A DNA stretch of 64,000 bases from Salininema proteolyticum (GTDB taxonomy: Bacteria; Actinomycetota; Actinomycetes; Mycobacteriales; Micromonosporaceae), in NCBI RefSeq assembly GCF_042685645.1, contig NZ_JBHUNX010000001.1, positions 3,968,001 to 4,032,000 of the forward strand, given 5' to 3'. The first letter of the stretch is position 1. The number at the start of each line of letters is the position of its first letter. The notes under the pieces were generated by a model. It did not search any database. It saw only the letters and a list, made by a program, of their open reading frames with translations, and was not told the origin of the DNA. The translations under genes were made by a program, and so were the position numbers. Shown here in pieces: positions 50,283 to 59,425 of the stretch.

Positions 50283-52783
50283 ATCCGACTCAACGCCTCC
50301 GAACCTTCCTCGCTCTTGTGCCCCAAGGCAAACGGCGTGATCACGCCCGCGAAAAAGAAGTGGACGAAATCGGGCGTGTTGATTGCAATCCGGGTACCGG
50401 GTGTGCAAAGATGGAATCCAGCCGGGTTGGTCAAGGGTTTAAGCGCTATGAAGAATCCTTTCCGGGGGGAATGCGACCAACCTGGCCTTCATATGCCTTG
50501 GTGGCCTTTCTGCTGGTTCTTCTGGTGTTCGTACCAGTGGTGGCCGCCAAGGCATTTTCCATGTCCGGATCAGAAAGCGTGGACGGCCCTGATGCGTCGC
50601 CGGGTTCTTCCGCTGCCACAACGATCTCCGACGACCAGGGCCGCACGTTCCAGTCTAGTCCGGTAGCCGACAACGAGCAATACTCGCCATTCTTCGGCGG
50701 ATCAGAGTCCTCCGAGTTTCTCCTGGTAGCCAATGAGGACACGCTCGATCCCGGCGACTTCCAGTCACCCTCGACCGAGCCCTCAGGCGAAGAGACGACC
50801 TCGGACAAGAACGGCACCAACGCCGAACCGGGGCGCCCCAAGGACAACGAGGTCAACGCCCAGCAGAGCCCCGACCCCGCCGACGATCAGACGGACGAGC
50901 CGGGCGGCGACCAGTCGCCCCCGCCCGGCGCGAACCAGGACGAGACGCCCGACGAGGACGGCGAGGACAACGCCGACCAGGACGAGGACGGGCCCGGCAC
51001 GCAGCAGGCCGCCGGCGACCAGTGCACGGACTGGCAGTGGCACAACGAGTGGTGGGACTGCCTGGAGAGCCTGCCCGACGCTCCCGAGGTCGAATGCGCC
51101 GAACCGCCCAAGGCCTCCAGCCCCGAGAGCGGCATGGCCGGCTGGTTCGCCGAGCCGACCAAGGACAGCGACAAGAACGAAGCGCTCGGCATGTACACCA
51201 AGTACGGCTATGCCGGGTACCAGCTTCCGATGTACGGTTCCAAGGCCCCGTCGGTGGCGGGCACCTGCGTGGACATCCTGACGCTGCCCAACGGCGCCGA
51301 CGCCGCCAACTCCATGGCCAACCTCCAGTTCAACCTCGCGACGGCCACCACCGGCGCCTCCAACTCCATGCGCCAGTACGCCTGGGAGCCGGGCACCATG
51401 TGGGGCTGGTCGAACGAGTTCCTGGAGAACGGCACCACGGCCGTCTACGAGCGCGTCTTCTCCGTCTTCGGAGCCGTCACGCTCGCCATCGTGGGCGTCT
51501 ACCTCCTCTGGCGCTCGCGCCAGGCCGAGATGAGCACGGCGGTCACCACGACGGCCTGGGCCGCCTTGATCATGGTCCTCGTAATCGCGGTGGCCAAGTG
51601 GCCCACAGAGGCCGCCGGCTGGGCCGACAAAGGCCTGACGACGGGACTGAACGTCTCCACCGGAATGCTCCCCGACGAGCAGGCGGAGGGCTGCCTCAAC
51701 GGGGCGAACTACTCCGACGAGGAATACGAAGAGCGCAAGGAGAACAACCCCCACCGCTGCATCGACACCCGAAGCGGAGCCATCAAGGCCTCCGACATGG
51801 TCGTGGACAAGGTCCTCTACGAGAACTGGTTGCGCTCGATGGTCGGCCAGGGCAGCGAGTACGACCCGACCGACGAGGAGGACGAGGACGGAAACCCGGT
51901 CGTCCAGAACGCCAACACCGCCTACAAGTACGGTCCGGCGCTCTACTGGGCTCAGGCCATGACCTGGACCGAACAGCGCCAGGCGGAGGACGACCCCAGC
52001 TTCCGCGAGGAGATCCTCCAAGAGAAGCAGACCGCTTGGCGAAACCTGGCGGCGCAGATCCAGAAAGAGGACCCCGAAGCGTATTCCGCCTTGATCGGCG
52101 AGCGCGCCTGGGAACGGACCGGAACGGCCTTTCTGGCCCTTCTGACAGCGGTCTTCTTCTCCCTGTTCGACCTGACCTCGTCTTTTCTCATCATCCTGGG
52201 GTTCATGGTCGTCAGGTTCGCCGTGATCGCCCTCCCGATCATCGGCACTATCGCCCTTCTCAAACCAGCGGGCGGTCCGTTCAAGAGACTGGTGAACATT
52301 GTCCTGGCATCGATCATCAACGTCATGGTCTTCGCCGTTGCGGCAGTTGTGTACCTCTATGCGGCGTCGCTGATTCTGCAGGCCAATCTTCCGTCATGGC
52401 TCCAGATCGTCCTCATCGCACTCGTAGGGCTCGCCGCCTGGATGCTATTGCGTCCGTTCCGTCGACTTGCCTCCATGCAAGGAGCCCAGGGGGCCAAGGA
52501 CACTCTTCTCGGCCGCAGCGAGGACCGGGACAACGCCGCCCGGCGTCAAGCTCGCGATACCGAGGACATCAACGACAACGTGAGCAAGATGCGCGAGCAG
52601 AACGAGCGGCGTCCGGAAACGAGAACTTTCGGAGGTCAAAATTCCGGACAAGCCGGGGAATCCGGACGAACCGGGGTTGACCAGAGCTCTGCCGTAAGGG
52701 ATTCTAGGCCGACAGGGTTCCAAGCACCGGGTCAAAGCTCCAGTGCTGCCCGTAACGACGTCTACCGTCCCAGCGGAGGTTAG
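50279..52783 (+). CDS. VirB6/TrbL-like polytopic membrane protein
   Basis: Up to 834 residues from GTG 50279, which overlaps the ATPase stop; ATG 50411 is an alternative start closer to the first membrane segment. A signal-anchor (YALVAFLLVLLVFVPVVAAKAF) precedes a long acidic Pro/Asp/Glu-rich outer region and a cysteine/tryptophan-rich patch (CTDWQWHNEWWDCLESL). About six membrane helices follow: around VFGAVTLAIVGVYLLW, TTTAWAALIMVLVIAV, LTSSFLIILGFMVVRF, VIALPIIGTIALL, IINVMVFAVAAVVYLYA and IVLIALVGLAAWMLL. A charged cytoplasmic tail ends the protein. Topology and position fit the inner-membrane channel component of type IV systems. Confidence 0.6.
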   Translation: MNPTQRLRTFLALVPQGKRRDHAREKEVDEIGRVDCNPGTGCAKMESSRVGQGFKRYEESFPGGMRPTWPSYALVAFLLVLLVFVPVVAAKAFSMSGSESVDGPDASPGSSAATTISDDQGRTFQSSPVADNEQYSPFFGGSESSEFLLVANEDTLDPGDFQSPSTEPSGEETTSDKNGTNAEPGRPKDNEVNAQQSPDPADDQTDEPGGDQSPPPGANQDETPDEDGEDNADQDEDGPGTQQAAGDQCTDWQWHNEWWDCLESLPDAPEVECAEPPKASSPESGMAGWFAEPTKDSDKNEALGMYTKYGYAGYQLPMYGSKAPSVAGTCVDILTLPNGADAANSMANLQFNLATATTGASNSMRQYAWEPGTMWGWSNEFLENGTTAVYERVFSVFGAVTLAIVGVYLLWRSRQAEMSTAVTTTAWAALIMVLVIAVAKWPTEAAGWADKGLTTGLNVSTGMLPDEQAEGCLNGANYSDEEYEERKENNPHRCIDTRSGAIKASDMVVDKVLYENWLRSMVGQGSEYDPTDEEDEDGNPVVQNANTAYKYGPALYWAQAMTWTEQRQAEDDPSFREEILQEKQTAWRNLAAQIQKEDPEAYSALIGERAWERTGTAFLALLTAVFFSLFDLTSSFLIILGFMVVRFAVIALPIIGTIALLKPAGGPFKRLVNIVLASIINVMVFAVAAVVYLYAASLILQANLPSWLQIVLIALVGLAAWMLLRPFRRLASMQGAQGAKDTLLGRSEDRDNAARRQARDTEDINDNVSKMREQNERRPETRTFGGQNSGQAGESGRTGVDQSSAVRDSRPTGFQAPGQSSSAARNDVYRPSGG

Positions 52784-52785
52784 CA

Positions 52786-53310
52786 GTGAAGACTGTCCTG
52801 AAGCTCGCCACCAGTCGATACGGAATCGTCGTGGGCATCATCGTGCTCGTCGGCGCTGTTCTGTTCACTGTGGATAAACGGGTTTCGGGTCCGCTCACCA
52901 ACGACCAGCGCGACAGCGAGGCGAGTAGCTCCGACACCGAGTCGAGCTACGGAGACGAGCTGGGCGACGACTCCGTGGCGTTCAATACCGCTCCGACTTC
53001 ACTGCCGGATGAGGCGATCGGAGTCGCCAATGACTTCCTGGACGTATACCTGGACGTCGAAGGAAAGAGCAATTACGAGTGGCTCGCGGCCATGAACCCC
53101 TTCATCACCACCGACCTCCGTGAGTCTCTGCTCGGATTCGAGCCTGAGAACCTCCCGGCCCGTGAAGTGGTGGGAGAACCCGCCATCGACGGCAAGAAGG
53201 TCACCGTACAACTGGACAACGGCACTCTCAGCCTGCTCATGATGGAGAACCTGGGCGACTACGGCCGCAGCCCGGTCATCGTCGGGATCGATTGGGTCCC
53301 GGATCAATGA
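52786..53310 (+). CDS. TcpC/VirB8-like bitopic protein
   Basis: A 174-residue protein from GTG 52786, 2 bp after the previous stop. One membrane helix (YGIVVGIIVLVGAVLFTV, about residues 12-29) precedes an acidic Ser-rich linker and a ~100-residue outer domain (DEAIGVANDFLDVYLDV to VIVGIDWVPDQ) whose order resembles NTF2-fold VirB8/TcpC scaffolds. One further exact DnaA box (TGTGGATAA at 52869-52877) lies in its coding DNA. Its stop overlaps the next start (ATGA). Confidence 0.5.
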   Translation: MKTVLKLATSRYGIVVGIIVLVGAVLFTVDKRVSGPLTNDQRDSEASSSDTESSYGDELGDDSVAFNTAPTSLPDEAIGVANDFLDVYLDVEGKSNYEWLAAMNPFITTDLRESLLGFEPENLPAREVVGEPAIDGKKVTVQLDNGTLSLLMMENLGDYGRSPVIVGIDWVPDQ

Positions 53311-54437
53311 TCGGAAGCTCGGCTTCGGGAAAGCTCCGCCGCCGTATTTGGCTGACGACCGCCGGCGTGGCAGGACTCTGCTGTGTGGGCCTGGTCTTCA
53401 CTCTCGTTCAAGTCCTGACAGGCGGCTCGGAGGACCCCGATTCCTTCGACGCCTACTGGATCGGCTGTGGCAATGAAACCGAGATCGATCCCGACGCCGA
53501 GTTCTCGGCCGTCGCCCCATATAGCGAGGAGCAGGTCCAGAACGCGGCGATCATCGTCTCCGTCGGACAGGAGATGGAGATTCCCGCACGGGGCTGGGTC
53601 ATCGCGGTCGCGACGGCCATGCAGGAGTCCAGGCTCACCAACCTCGGAAACCTGGGCGAGGCCAATGACCACGACTCGTTGGGCCTGTTCCAGCAGCGGC
53701 CCAGTATGGGTTGGGGAACGGTCGAGGAGATCATGGACCCCGTCTACTCGTCCAAGAAGTTCTACGAAAAGCTCCAGAAGATCGACGGCTGGGAGAGCAT
53801 GGCGTTGACCAGGGCGGCGCAGAGAGTGCAGATCTCTGCCTTTCCCGACGCCTATGCCAAGCACGAGGCCAAGGCCGGAGAGATCGTCAATGTCATCACC
53901 GGTGGCGGCGGCCGGGTCTCGGCGGTCTCGGTCAACCTCGGTGAATGCGCCGGTCCCGGTGATGTTTCGGCCCTAGGCTGGACGTCGCCCGTTCCCGACG
54001 GCGAGGTGGGTTCCGGATTCCGCTCGGCACTCCGACCCGACCACCACGGCGTCGACATCATGGCGAATCGCGGCATGCCCATCTACGCGGCCGCCAGCGG
54101 CCGGGTCGTCACCTCCGTATGCAACGCCTACACGCCATCCGGAGATCCCTATTCCTGTGATGTGGACGGAAGTCCGGCAATCATCGGTTGCGGCTGGTAC
54201 GTCGACATCGAGCACGGCAGCGGCTACATCACCCGCTACTGCCACATGAACAGCCAACCGAAGGTCAAGGAAGGCGACATGGTCCAGGCCGGCGAACAGC
54301 TCGGGGAAATCGGATCGTCCGGCAACTCGTCAGGGCCCCATTTGCACTATGAAGTGCATGTCAATGGCGATGACAGCCCCGGCGGGGCCGTCGATCCCGT
54401 TCCCTTCATGAAGCAGGTCGGCGCCGCGATGGGTTGA
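53307..54437 (+). CDS. Bifunctional cell-wall hydrolase: transglycosylase-like plus M23 endopeptidase
   Basis: A 376-residue protein from ATG 53307, overlapping the previous stop. A membrane anchor (IWLTTAGVAGLCCVGLVFTLV) precedes a lysozyme-like domain of the actinobacterial type (VATAMQESRLTN; DSLGLFQQRPSMGWGT) and a LytM/M23 domain with metal motifs HHGVD and HLHYEVH. This corresponds to the VirB1-like lysin of type IV operons, which opens the peptidoglycan for the channel. It is the last gene of the cluster; an amidase of unrelated type follows after 159 bp. Confidence 0.85.
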   Translation: MIGSSASGKLRRRIWLTTAGVAGLCCVGLVFTLVQVLTGGSEDPDSFDAYWIGCGNETEIDPDAEFSAVAPYSEEQVQNAAIIVSVGQEMEIPARGWVIAVATAMQESRLTNLGNLGEANDHDSLGLFQQRPSMGWGTVEEIMDPVYSSKKFYEKLQKIDGWESMALTRAAQRVQISAFPDAYAKHEAKAGEIVNVITGGGGRVSAVSVNLGECAGPGDVSALGWTSPVPDGEVGSGFRSALRPDHHGVDIMANRGMPIYAAASGRVVTSVCNAYTPSGDPYSCDVDGSPAIIGCGWYVDIEHGSGYITRYCHMNSQPKVKEGDMVQAGEQLGEIGSSGNSSGPHLHYEVHVNGDDSPGGAVDPVPFMKQVGAAMG

Positions 54438-54596
54438 GGTCACTTGTGTGACTTCGTAGCTTTCGCCGGACATTCGCCCGTTCCAGAGGCACGCGAAAAT
54501 CCGCGACCAGTGAGCACCATAATGGATTGAGATCTCCGTACTGTTGTGCAAATTCGTATTTTGTGGCCTGTTCCAGAGGTCGTTACGTTCGGTTTC

Positions 54597-56048
54597 ATGA
54601 AGTGGAAATTTGCGACGGCCGAATACCTCTCGACCGCTATGAGAACCGGTGACGTGACATCGGTGGAACTGACCAACGAGGCAATTGCTCGCATCGAACG
54701 AGACGACAGGTTGATCAACGCGATCTGTGTGCCGGACTTCGACCGTGCACGGGCCGCCGCGCACCAGGCCGATCAGGCGCGCGCTCGTGGCGAGGACGGA
54801 CCGCTGCTCGGTATTCCGGTGACGGTCAAGGAGTCCTACAACATCGCCGGCCTGCCTACGACCTGGGGCATGCCGCAACAATGGGACTATACGCCGACTG
54901 AGGACGCGGTACAGGTGTCGCGGCTCCGGGCCGCCGGCGCCGTGGTGCTCGGTAAGACCAATGTGCCCGTGGGACTCCAGGACATCCAGACCTTCAACGA
55001 CATCTACGGCACCACCAACAACCCGTGGGACCACGATCGCACGTCGGGCGGGTCCTCCGGCGGATCGGCTGCGGCCCTGGCCACCGGTTTCGGTGCGCTG
55101 TCCATCGGTTCCGACCTCGCCGGTTCGCTGCGAACGCCCGCGCATTTCTGCGGCGTCTATGCCCACAAACCGACACTCGGGCTGGCGGCGACCCGCGGTA
55201 TGGTCGCGCCGCCGGCACCGCCGTTGCCAACAGATTTCGATATGGCCGTCGTCGGTCCGATGGCGCGTACGGCCCGCGACCTCACGGTTCTGCTCGACGT
55301 CATGGCCGGGCCGGATCCACTGACGTCCGGCAAGGCGCACACTCTCACGCTGCCGCCCGCACGCCATCAGCGGTTGAGCGATTTCCGGGTGCTAGTCCTC
55401 GACGAGCATCCGTTCATTCCGACAGGGTCCGCTGTACAGGCCGGGGTGAACCGTGTGGCTGACGCTCTAGTCGACGGCGGCGCCCGCGTCGAACGGCACA
55501 GCACGCTACTGCCCGATCTGGCCGAGGCCGCGACGATCTACATGCAGTTGTTGGTCTCGGGCTCCGTCGCGCGTTTCCCGATCGAGGAGTATCAGGAACT
55601 ACAAGCCCAAGCAACTGAATTGAGCGAGGACGACCAGAGTCTCGACGCGGCGCGGCTGCGCGGGATGGTGTTCAGCCATCGCGACTGGACTCAGGTGTAC
55701 AACCTTCGCGAGCTTCACCGTCACACCTGGCGGCAGTTCTTCGAGGAATTCGACGCCGTGGTCGGCCCGATCACGCCGACTCCGGCATTCCCGCACGACC
55801 ACGACCCCGATCTGTTTCAACGCCGCATAGCTATCGACGGCGCCGAGCACGCGTATTTCGACCAGCTCGTCTGGGCAGGCCTGGCCTCCATGCCAGGCCT
55901 GCCCGCCACCGCTATACCAGCGGACCGGTCCCCTGAGGGCCTACCGGTGGGAGTACAGCTCATCGGTCCGATGTTCGAGGACCGCACCCCGCTGCGGCTC
56001 GCCGAATTGCTTGAGCAGAAGATCGGCGGGTTCCAGGCTCCGAGGTAA
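54597..56048 (+). CDS. Amidase-signature family amidase
   Basis: A 483-residue enzyme hydrolysing a carboxylic amide. The Ser-cisSer-Lys triad is visible: Lys in GIPVTVKESYN, the cis-Ser in RTSGGSSGGSAAALA, and the nucleophile in GSDLAGSLRTPAHFCGVYAHKPT (here quoted in part as GSDLAGSLRTPA). The usual GGS before the nucleophile is AGS. The C-terminus has GLPATAIPADRSPEGLPVGV, normal for the family. ATG 54597 is chosen because MKWKFATAEYLSTAM is the typical opening. Substrate unknown. It looks unrelated to the secretion cluster upstream. Confidence 0.88.
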   Translation: MKWKFATAEYLSTAMRTGDVTSVELTNEAIARIERDDRLINAICVPDFDRARAAAHQADQARARGEDGPLLGIPVTVKESYNIAGLPTTWGMPQQWDYTPTEDAVQVSRLRAAGAVVLGKTNVPVGLQDIQTFNDIYGTTNNPWDHDRTSGGSSGGSAAALATGFGALSIGSDLAGSLRTPAHFCGVYAHKPTLGLAATRGMVAPPAPPLPTDFDMAVVGPMARTARDLTVLLDVMAGPDPLTSGKAHTLTLPPARHQRLSDFRVLVLDEHPFIPTGSAVQAGVNRVADALVDGGARVERHSTLLPDLAEAATIYMQLLVSGSVARFPIEEYQELQAQATELSEDDQSLDAARLRGMVFSHRDWTQVYNLRELHRHTWRQFFEEFDAVVGPITPTPAFPHDHDPDLFQRRIAIDGAEHAYFDQLVWAGLASMPGLPATAIPADRSPEGLPVGVQLIGPMFEDRTPLRLAELLEQKIGGFQAPR

Positions 56049-56165
56049 AGCGCACTCCCGGAAGTCCGTCAAAAGTGGGGTGCTGGTGACGAGTTAGTGC
56101 TAGGACCTCAACCTTCGCGGCCTGCAGTCATGCCGACTGGCCGATCGCCCCGATGGACGGATCGT

Positions 56166-56204
56166 TTCCGCATCAGATACGAAGGCTTCGCGTCTGATGC
56201 GGAA
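56166..56204. other. Long stem-loop in intergenic region
   Basis: TTCCGCATCAGA (56166-56177) is fully complementary to 56193-56204, and the loop itself contains the small palindrome CGAAGGCTTCG, giving an extended hairpin. It lies in the 335-bp gap between two convergent genes (56048 and 56384). No T-run; a bidirectional terminator or an element end are both possible. Confidence 0.5.
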
Positions 56205-56383
56205 GCAGCTGTCGATAAGCTCCTTCAAATTCCGGCGCGACTAGACACCTTGTCCAACGCGCCTTCTGACGGAGGGGAGCAACCGACTCGCCAACGAGTC
56301 AGGTCGGCCGACTTAGCACTAAGAACACGGGTGTGGTCCGAGCCAAAAGGAGTCAAGACCGACGAGTCTTCCGAGATCATAAA

Positions 56384-57277
56384 TCACTCTCCGAGCAATC
56401 CCTCTCCACCCTGCAAAGACACCACACAGCTGCTGGCCATATCGATCCCAACGGTGAAAGACTCAGTCCTGACCTGCGCCCCTTCTTGGATTTCCAGGTC
56501 TCTCGAAACCGTGGCAGTCCCGCCGTTCACCTCGAATCCGCTGCCCGCAAGGCTCGAAGCCTCCTTGTTCTCAACTTGGGCGGTGATGGCGTCGACCAGT
56601 TCCTGAGCATCCACACCCTCGTACTCACCGTCGCATTGAAGCTCCGCAGCGTCCGAAACACTTCGGTCCCAGTACAATCTGGTCAAATAGTCGACCGCCA
56701 GCTTATCCGGCTCAACGGTGGCTCCCGGGTCTCCGCCTTCCGTTGAGCCATTACCGTACTCAGCGTTCTCCACACAGAATCCGTTCTCCGCCTCTTTGAC
56801 GGTGACCGTCATTTCGTACTTTTCCGAAGCGCCATTCTCAAGCCGCAAAACCCTATCCGCGATATGACGTCCGTCAGATTCGCTATCGTCGACGACTTCC
56901 ACTTCCGGAAACGGGGACTTACCGTATTTCTCTTCGAAGTCAGCTGCCAGGTTCTGCAAGTCTCCGATTGACACGTCAGGGTCCGAACCTTCGCAGACGG
57001 CGACCGAATCCGTCTGTCCGAGTGTCCCGAACTTCAGATACCGGTATGCGGCAACCGATGGGGACTTCGGCGCCTGTTCAGTGACCGGCTTGTCTTCCTC
57101 GGCTTTCTCTCCTCCGGCGGCGAAGCCCGGGCCTACCCAGGCGCCTATCGCGAGCACGACGCCCCAGACGCCGGCCATCGCACCAACCCGTCGCCAATTT
57201 CTTGGAGGATCGTCCAATGATTCTTGGGGTGTCAGGTTTTCGGCCTCAGTGTCCGTTTGATCCTTGCGGCTGCCCAT
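56384..57277 (-). CDS. Membrane-anchored protein with two NTF2-like outer domains
   Basis: A 297-residue protein. A charged cytoplasmic start of 30 residues and one membrane helix (VGAMAGVWGVVLAIGAWVG) precede two similar extracytoplasmic units, about residues 75-175 and 188-295. Each has the order Y-x-x-L-x-F/W ... CEGSD or QCDGEYEG ... VTVKEAENGFCVEN or VGIDMASSCVVSL, with paired cysteines. This resembles the outer domain of the proline-rich proteins at 38.6-40.7 kb. Start ATG 57277 follows AAGGACG. Function unknown. Confidence 0.6.
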   Translation of the reverse strand: MGSRKDQTDTEAENLTPQESLDDPPRNWRRVGAMAGVWGVVLAIGAWVGPGFAAGGEKAEEDKPVTEQAPKSPSVAAYRYLKFGTLGQTDSVAVCEGSDPDVSIGDLQNLAADFEEKYGKSPFPEVEVVDDSESDGRHIADRVLRLENGASEKYEMTVTVKEAENGFCVENAEYGNGSTEGGDPGATVEPDKLAVDYLTRLYWDRSVSDAAELQCDGEYEGVDAQELVDAITAQVENKEASSLAGSGFEVNGGTATVSRDLEIQEGAQVRTESFTVGIDMASSCVVSLQGGEGLLGE

Positions 57278-57476
57278 GCTCGTCCTTCATCGACCGTGCG
57301 GCTACATATGCACCTTATCATCGTGCCTTGCATGCTAATCCCACGAAGTGACCGAATTTCCATTCGTCAAAGGTTGTTTCCCACATGGCCCTTCCATTTC
57401 ACCCGGCATACCGTGTAGACTCGCATTTCCATACCCCCTGGTATATGCACACCCACTGATAGGAAGATCCCCGCCA

Positions 57477-58181
57477 ATGGCCCCCGAGATGTTCCAACCA
57501 GAACCTGAAGACTTCGAATGGGCTTTCGACCTGATCTCCGACGACCCGGCTGCCCGCAAGGCCGCTGAAGCCATCCAGCGCGAGCAGTTCTGGGAGGCCC
57601 AGCAAGCCCTGGACCGCCTCTACGAGGCCTGGGACCGCACTATCCAGAATTCCGTCAGGGTGCCCTCCGACGACCTCGCCTACCAGCAGGCCCAAGACGC
57701 CGCCTGCCAGGCGGCGCCGCGACTCTTCAGCCGCATCGTCGGCCGCTTCTTCGAGGACCCGATAGGCCCCGACGCCGAGGAGTTCATCCCGTATGCCGTG
57801 CTTTTCCTCCAGTGGGAGAATCAGCACCCCGACTCCTGGTACAACCTGCAGATTCGCACTCCTTGGGCGACCAAGGAAGGCGTCCTCCAGTACTTCTCGC
57901 TGTACGGAGTGCCCGAGAACCTCCGCGAGACCATCGGCGACCTGATCTTCGACGCTCTCGCCAGGCCCTACCGCTGCGGAGACTGGGCCTACACCTCCGT
58001 CGCCCGGCAAGTCGACACACGCGAGTTCTACGACCGTCTAGTCAACTTGATCGAGACGAGCCCATGCCCGGATGAGGCGGCGAAGGCCAGATTCGTCCGC
58101 TGGGCGATCGATGACCGTTTCTCGGCCGTCACCTCCAAGACCTGGACCAAGTGGCACGCTCGGTACGAGCGGTGCAGGTAG
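57477..58181 (+). CDS. Uncharacterised soluble protein
   Basis: A 234-residue acidic, helical, aromatic-rich protein with no signal peptide or membrane helix. The frame is open to 57348, but ATG 57477 has AGGAAGA upstream and begins the consistent coding signal. Recognisable stretches such as EDFEWAFDLISDDPAARKAAE, ILFLQWENQHPDSWYNLQ-like and FVRWAIDDRF give no family. Divergent from the membrane-anchored gene and followed by a good terminator. Confidence 0.55.
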   Translation: MAPEMFQPEPEDFEWAFDLISDDPAARKAAEAIQREQFWEAQQALDRLYEAWDRTIQNSVRVPSDDLAYQQAQDAACQAAPRLFSRIVGRFFEDPIGPDAEEFIPYAVLFLQWENQHPDSWYNLQIRTPWATKEGVLQYFSLYGVPENLRETIGDLIFDALARPYRCGDWAYTSVARQVDTREFYDRLVNLIETSPCPDEAAKARFVRWAIDDRFSAVTSKTWTKWHARYERCR

Positions 58182-58208
58182 CCCGAAACCCGGCCACGAA
58201 CTTCTAAT

Positions 58209-58243
58209 GGGCGAGTGACCCGATCCAGCGGGTTCACTCGCCC
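58209..58243 (+). terminator. Intrinsic terminator
   Basis: GGGCGAGTGACCCG pairs with CGGGTTCACTCGCCC (one mismatch) around ATCCAG and is followed by ACTCTTTCG, 27 bp after the stop of the gene at 57477-58181. Confidence 0.75.
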
Positions 58244-58703
58244 ACTCTTTCGCAAGTCTCCTCACCATTCAAGGCTGTCCTCACTCCCGAGCCACCTTTA
58301 GATCACGTTCAGCAACCGAACCTGTTTCGCATGGCATGATCCTGAAGGTGGTTGTGCAACTGACTCCAGAGAGCTACGCGCCCAACGGCTCTGGCGAAGG
58401 TTGCGGATAACGCCGACAGCGGCCATGCCCTGGCCAGAACCGCCATTATGCGTCCCCACACGATGCCCCTACCCTGCTGGCTGCGTCGGGATCTACCAGG
58501 CCGGGCAGAAACCCTCGCTACCACGATGCGTGTAGGTTCCTACGACTGTACGAACACTGACGTCCCTCAGCCTAGCTGGATTCTGTCAAAATGCGGCTCC
58601 TCATGGTTGCAACGGGTATGTACCCTGAAAATGTTGGAACGTGGTGTGCCCCAATGGGACTAGTAAATCCACGTGCAAAGGACAACTGACTTCAGGAGCT
58701 GAG
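58244..58703. other. Intergenic region upstream of type VII toxin locus
   Basis: 460 bp with lower G+C than the DNA before it. It must contain the promoter for the YbaB/EspC/WXG operon; no element is convincing. No gene is supported. Confidence 0.3.
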
Positions 58704-59096
58704 ATGGGCTTGGAGATTTATGACAGTCCTAGCGTTGAGGAGACTTTTGAAAGCCGGCAGCAGTGCATGCAGGCTCTCACCATAGAGGCTCAGGCGACCG
58801 ACGGAGCGCTCAACGAGATCGTGGGGCCGGCTGAGAATCCGGGCGGCAACACCGAAACCATGCTGATGTCGCCAGTAGCTTTCCACGGAATCAACCTCGG
58901 CGATAGCCTCATCAGACGGCGCCGCGAACAGAACGAAGCGGCCGATCTCGAGATCTATCGCGCGACTCAGGGGACCTTGGTTCCTTCTGCGCAACAGACT
59001 GTCGACGACACCTTGCGCCATAGCACGGACGCCAGAGGTGCGGTGATTCTGCCCTTCGAGCGGGATACTCGACCAGTACAAGGAGGTCAAGTCTGA
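58704..59096 (+). CDS. YbaB/EbfC-like protein at head of type VII toxin operon
   Basis: A 130-residue protein from ATG 58704 with AGGAG upstream. The order of features follows the YbaB-like proteins at 62680 and 63359: a short acidic start, a helix (EETFESRQQCMQALTIEAQATDG), two strands, then RRRREQNEAADLEIYRATQGTLVPSAQQ. The middle strands are diverged. Such YbaB-like genes regularly precede EspC-like and WXG genes in actinobacterial toxin loci. The stop overlaps the next start by 1 base (TGATG). Confidence 0.5.
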   Translation: MGLEIYDSPSVEETFESRQQCMQALTIEAQATDGALNEIVGPAENPGGNTETMLMSPVAFHGINLGDSLIRRRREQNEAADLEIYRATQGTLVPSAQQTVDDTLRHSTDARGAVILPFERDTRPVQGGQV

Positions 59097-59410
59097 TGGC
59101 AGACGGCATCCAAGTCGAACCCGACGACCTACGCAATCACGCCGCCCGGATAGATCAGCTACGCGACCGTTTCCAGGCCATCAAAGATGCCATGAACCAG
59201 GTTCAACAGGACGATGAGGCTTTCGGGATCCTATGCCAGTTTCTCCCTCCAATTCTCCAGTGGCATCACGACGATCAGACGGACTTGACCGATCTCGCCG
59301 AGGAGAACCTCGATCTTCTTGCTCAGGCATTGAATCATGTAGCCACGCAATATGAGGACACTGATACTGCAGTGGGCAATTCTTTCGATGCCATTCTCAA
59401 GGAACTGTGA
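59096..59410 (+). CDS. EspC/PE-like type VII secretion partner
   Basis: A 104-residue helical protein: IQVEPDDLRNHAARIDQLRDRF, a helical hairpin, and LLAQALNHVATQYEDTDTAVGN at the end. This matches the EspC/DUF2580 group of ESX-secreted proteins, which pair with WXG-type carriers; the YEDTDTA end resembles the family's Y-x-x-x-D/E export signal. Start ATG 59096 overlaps the previous stop. The WXG-type gene follows after 15 bp. Confidence 0.7.
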   Translation: MADGIQVEPDDLRNHAARIDQLRDRFQAIKDAMNQVQQDDEAFGILCQFLPPILQWHHDDQTDLTDLAEENLDLLAQALNHVATQYEDTDTAVGNSFDAILKEL

Positions 59411-59425
59411 AGGGAGGCACTCTCG

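Noticed and set aside
47202..50408. A 1068-codon open frame on the minus strand
   Set aside because: Antisense of the VirB4-like ATPase, which has Walker motifs; the antisense product is low-complexity.
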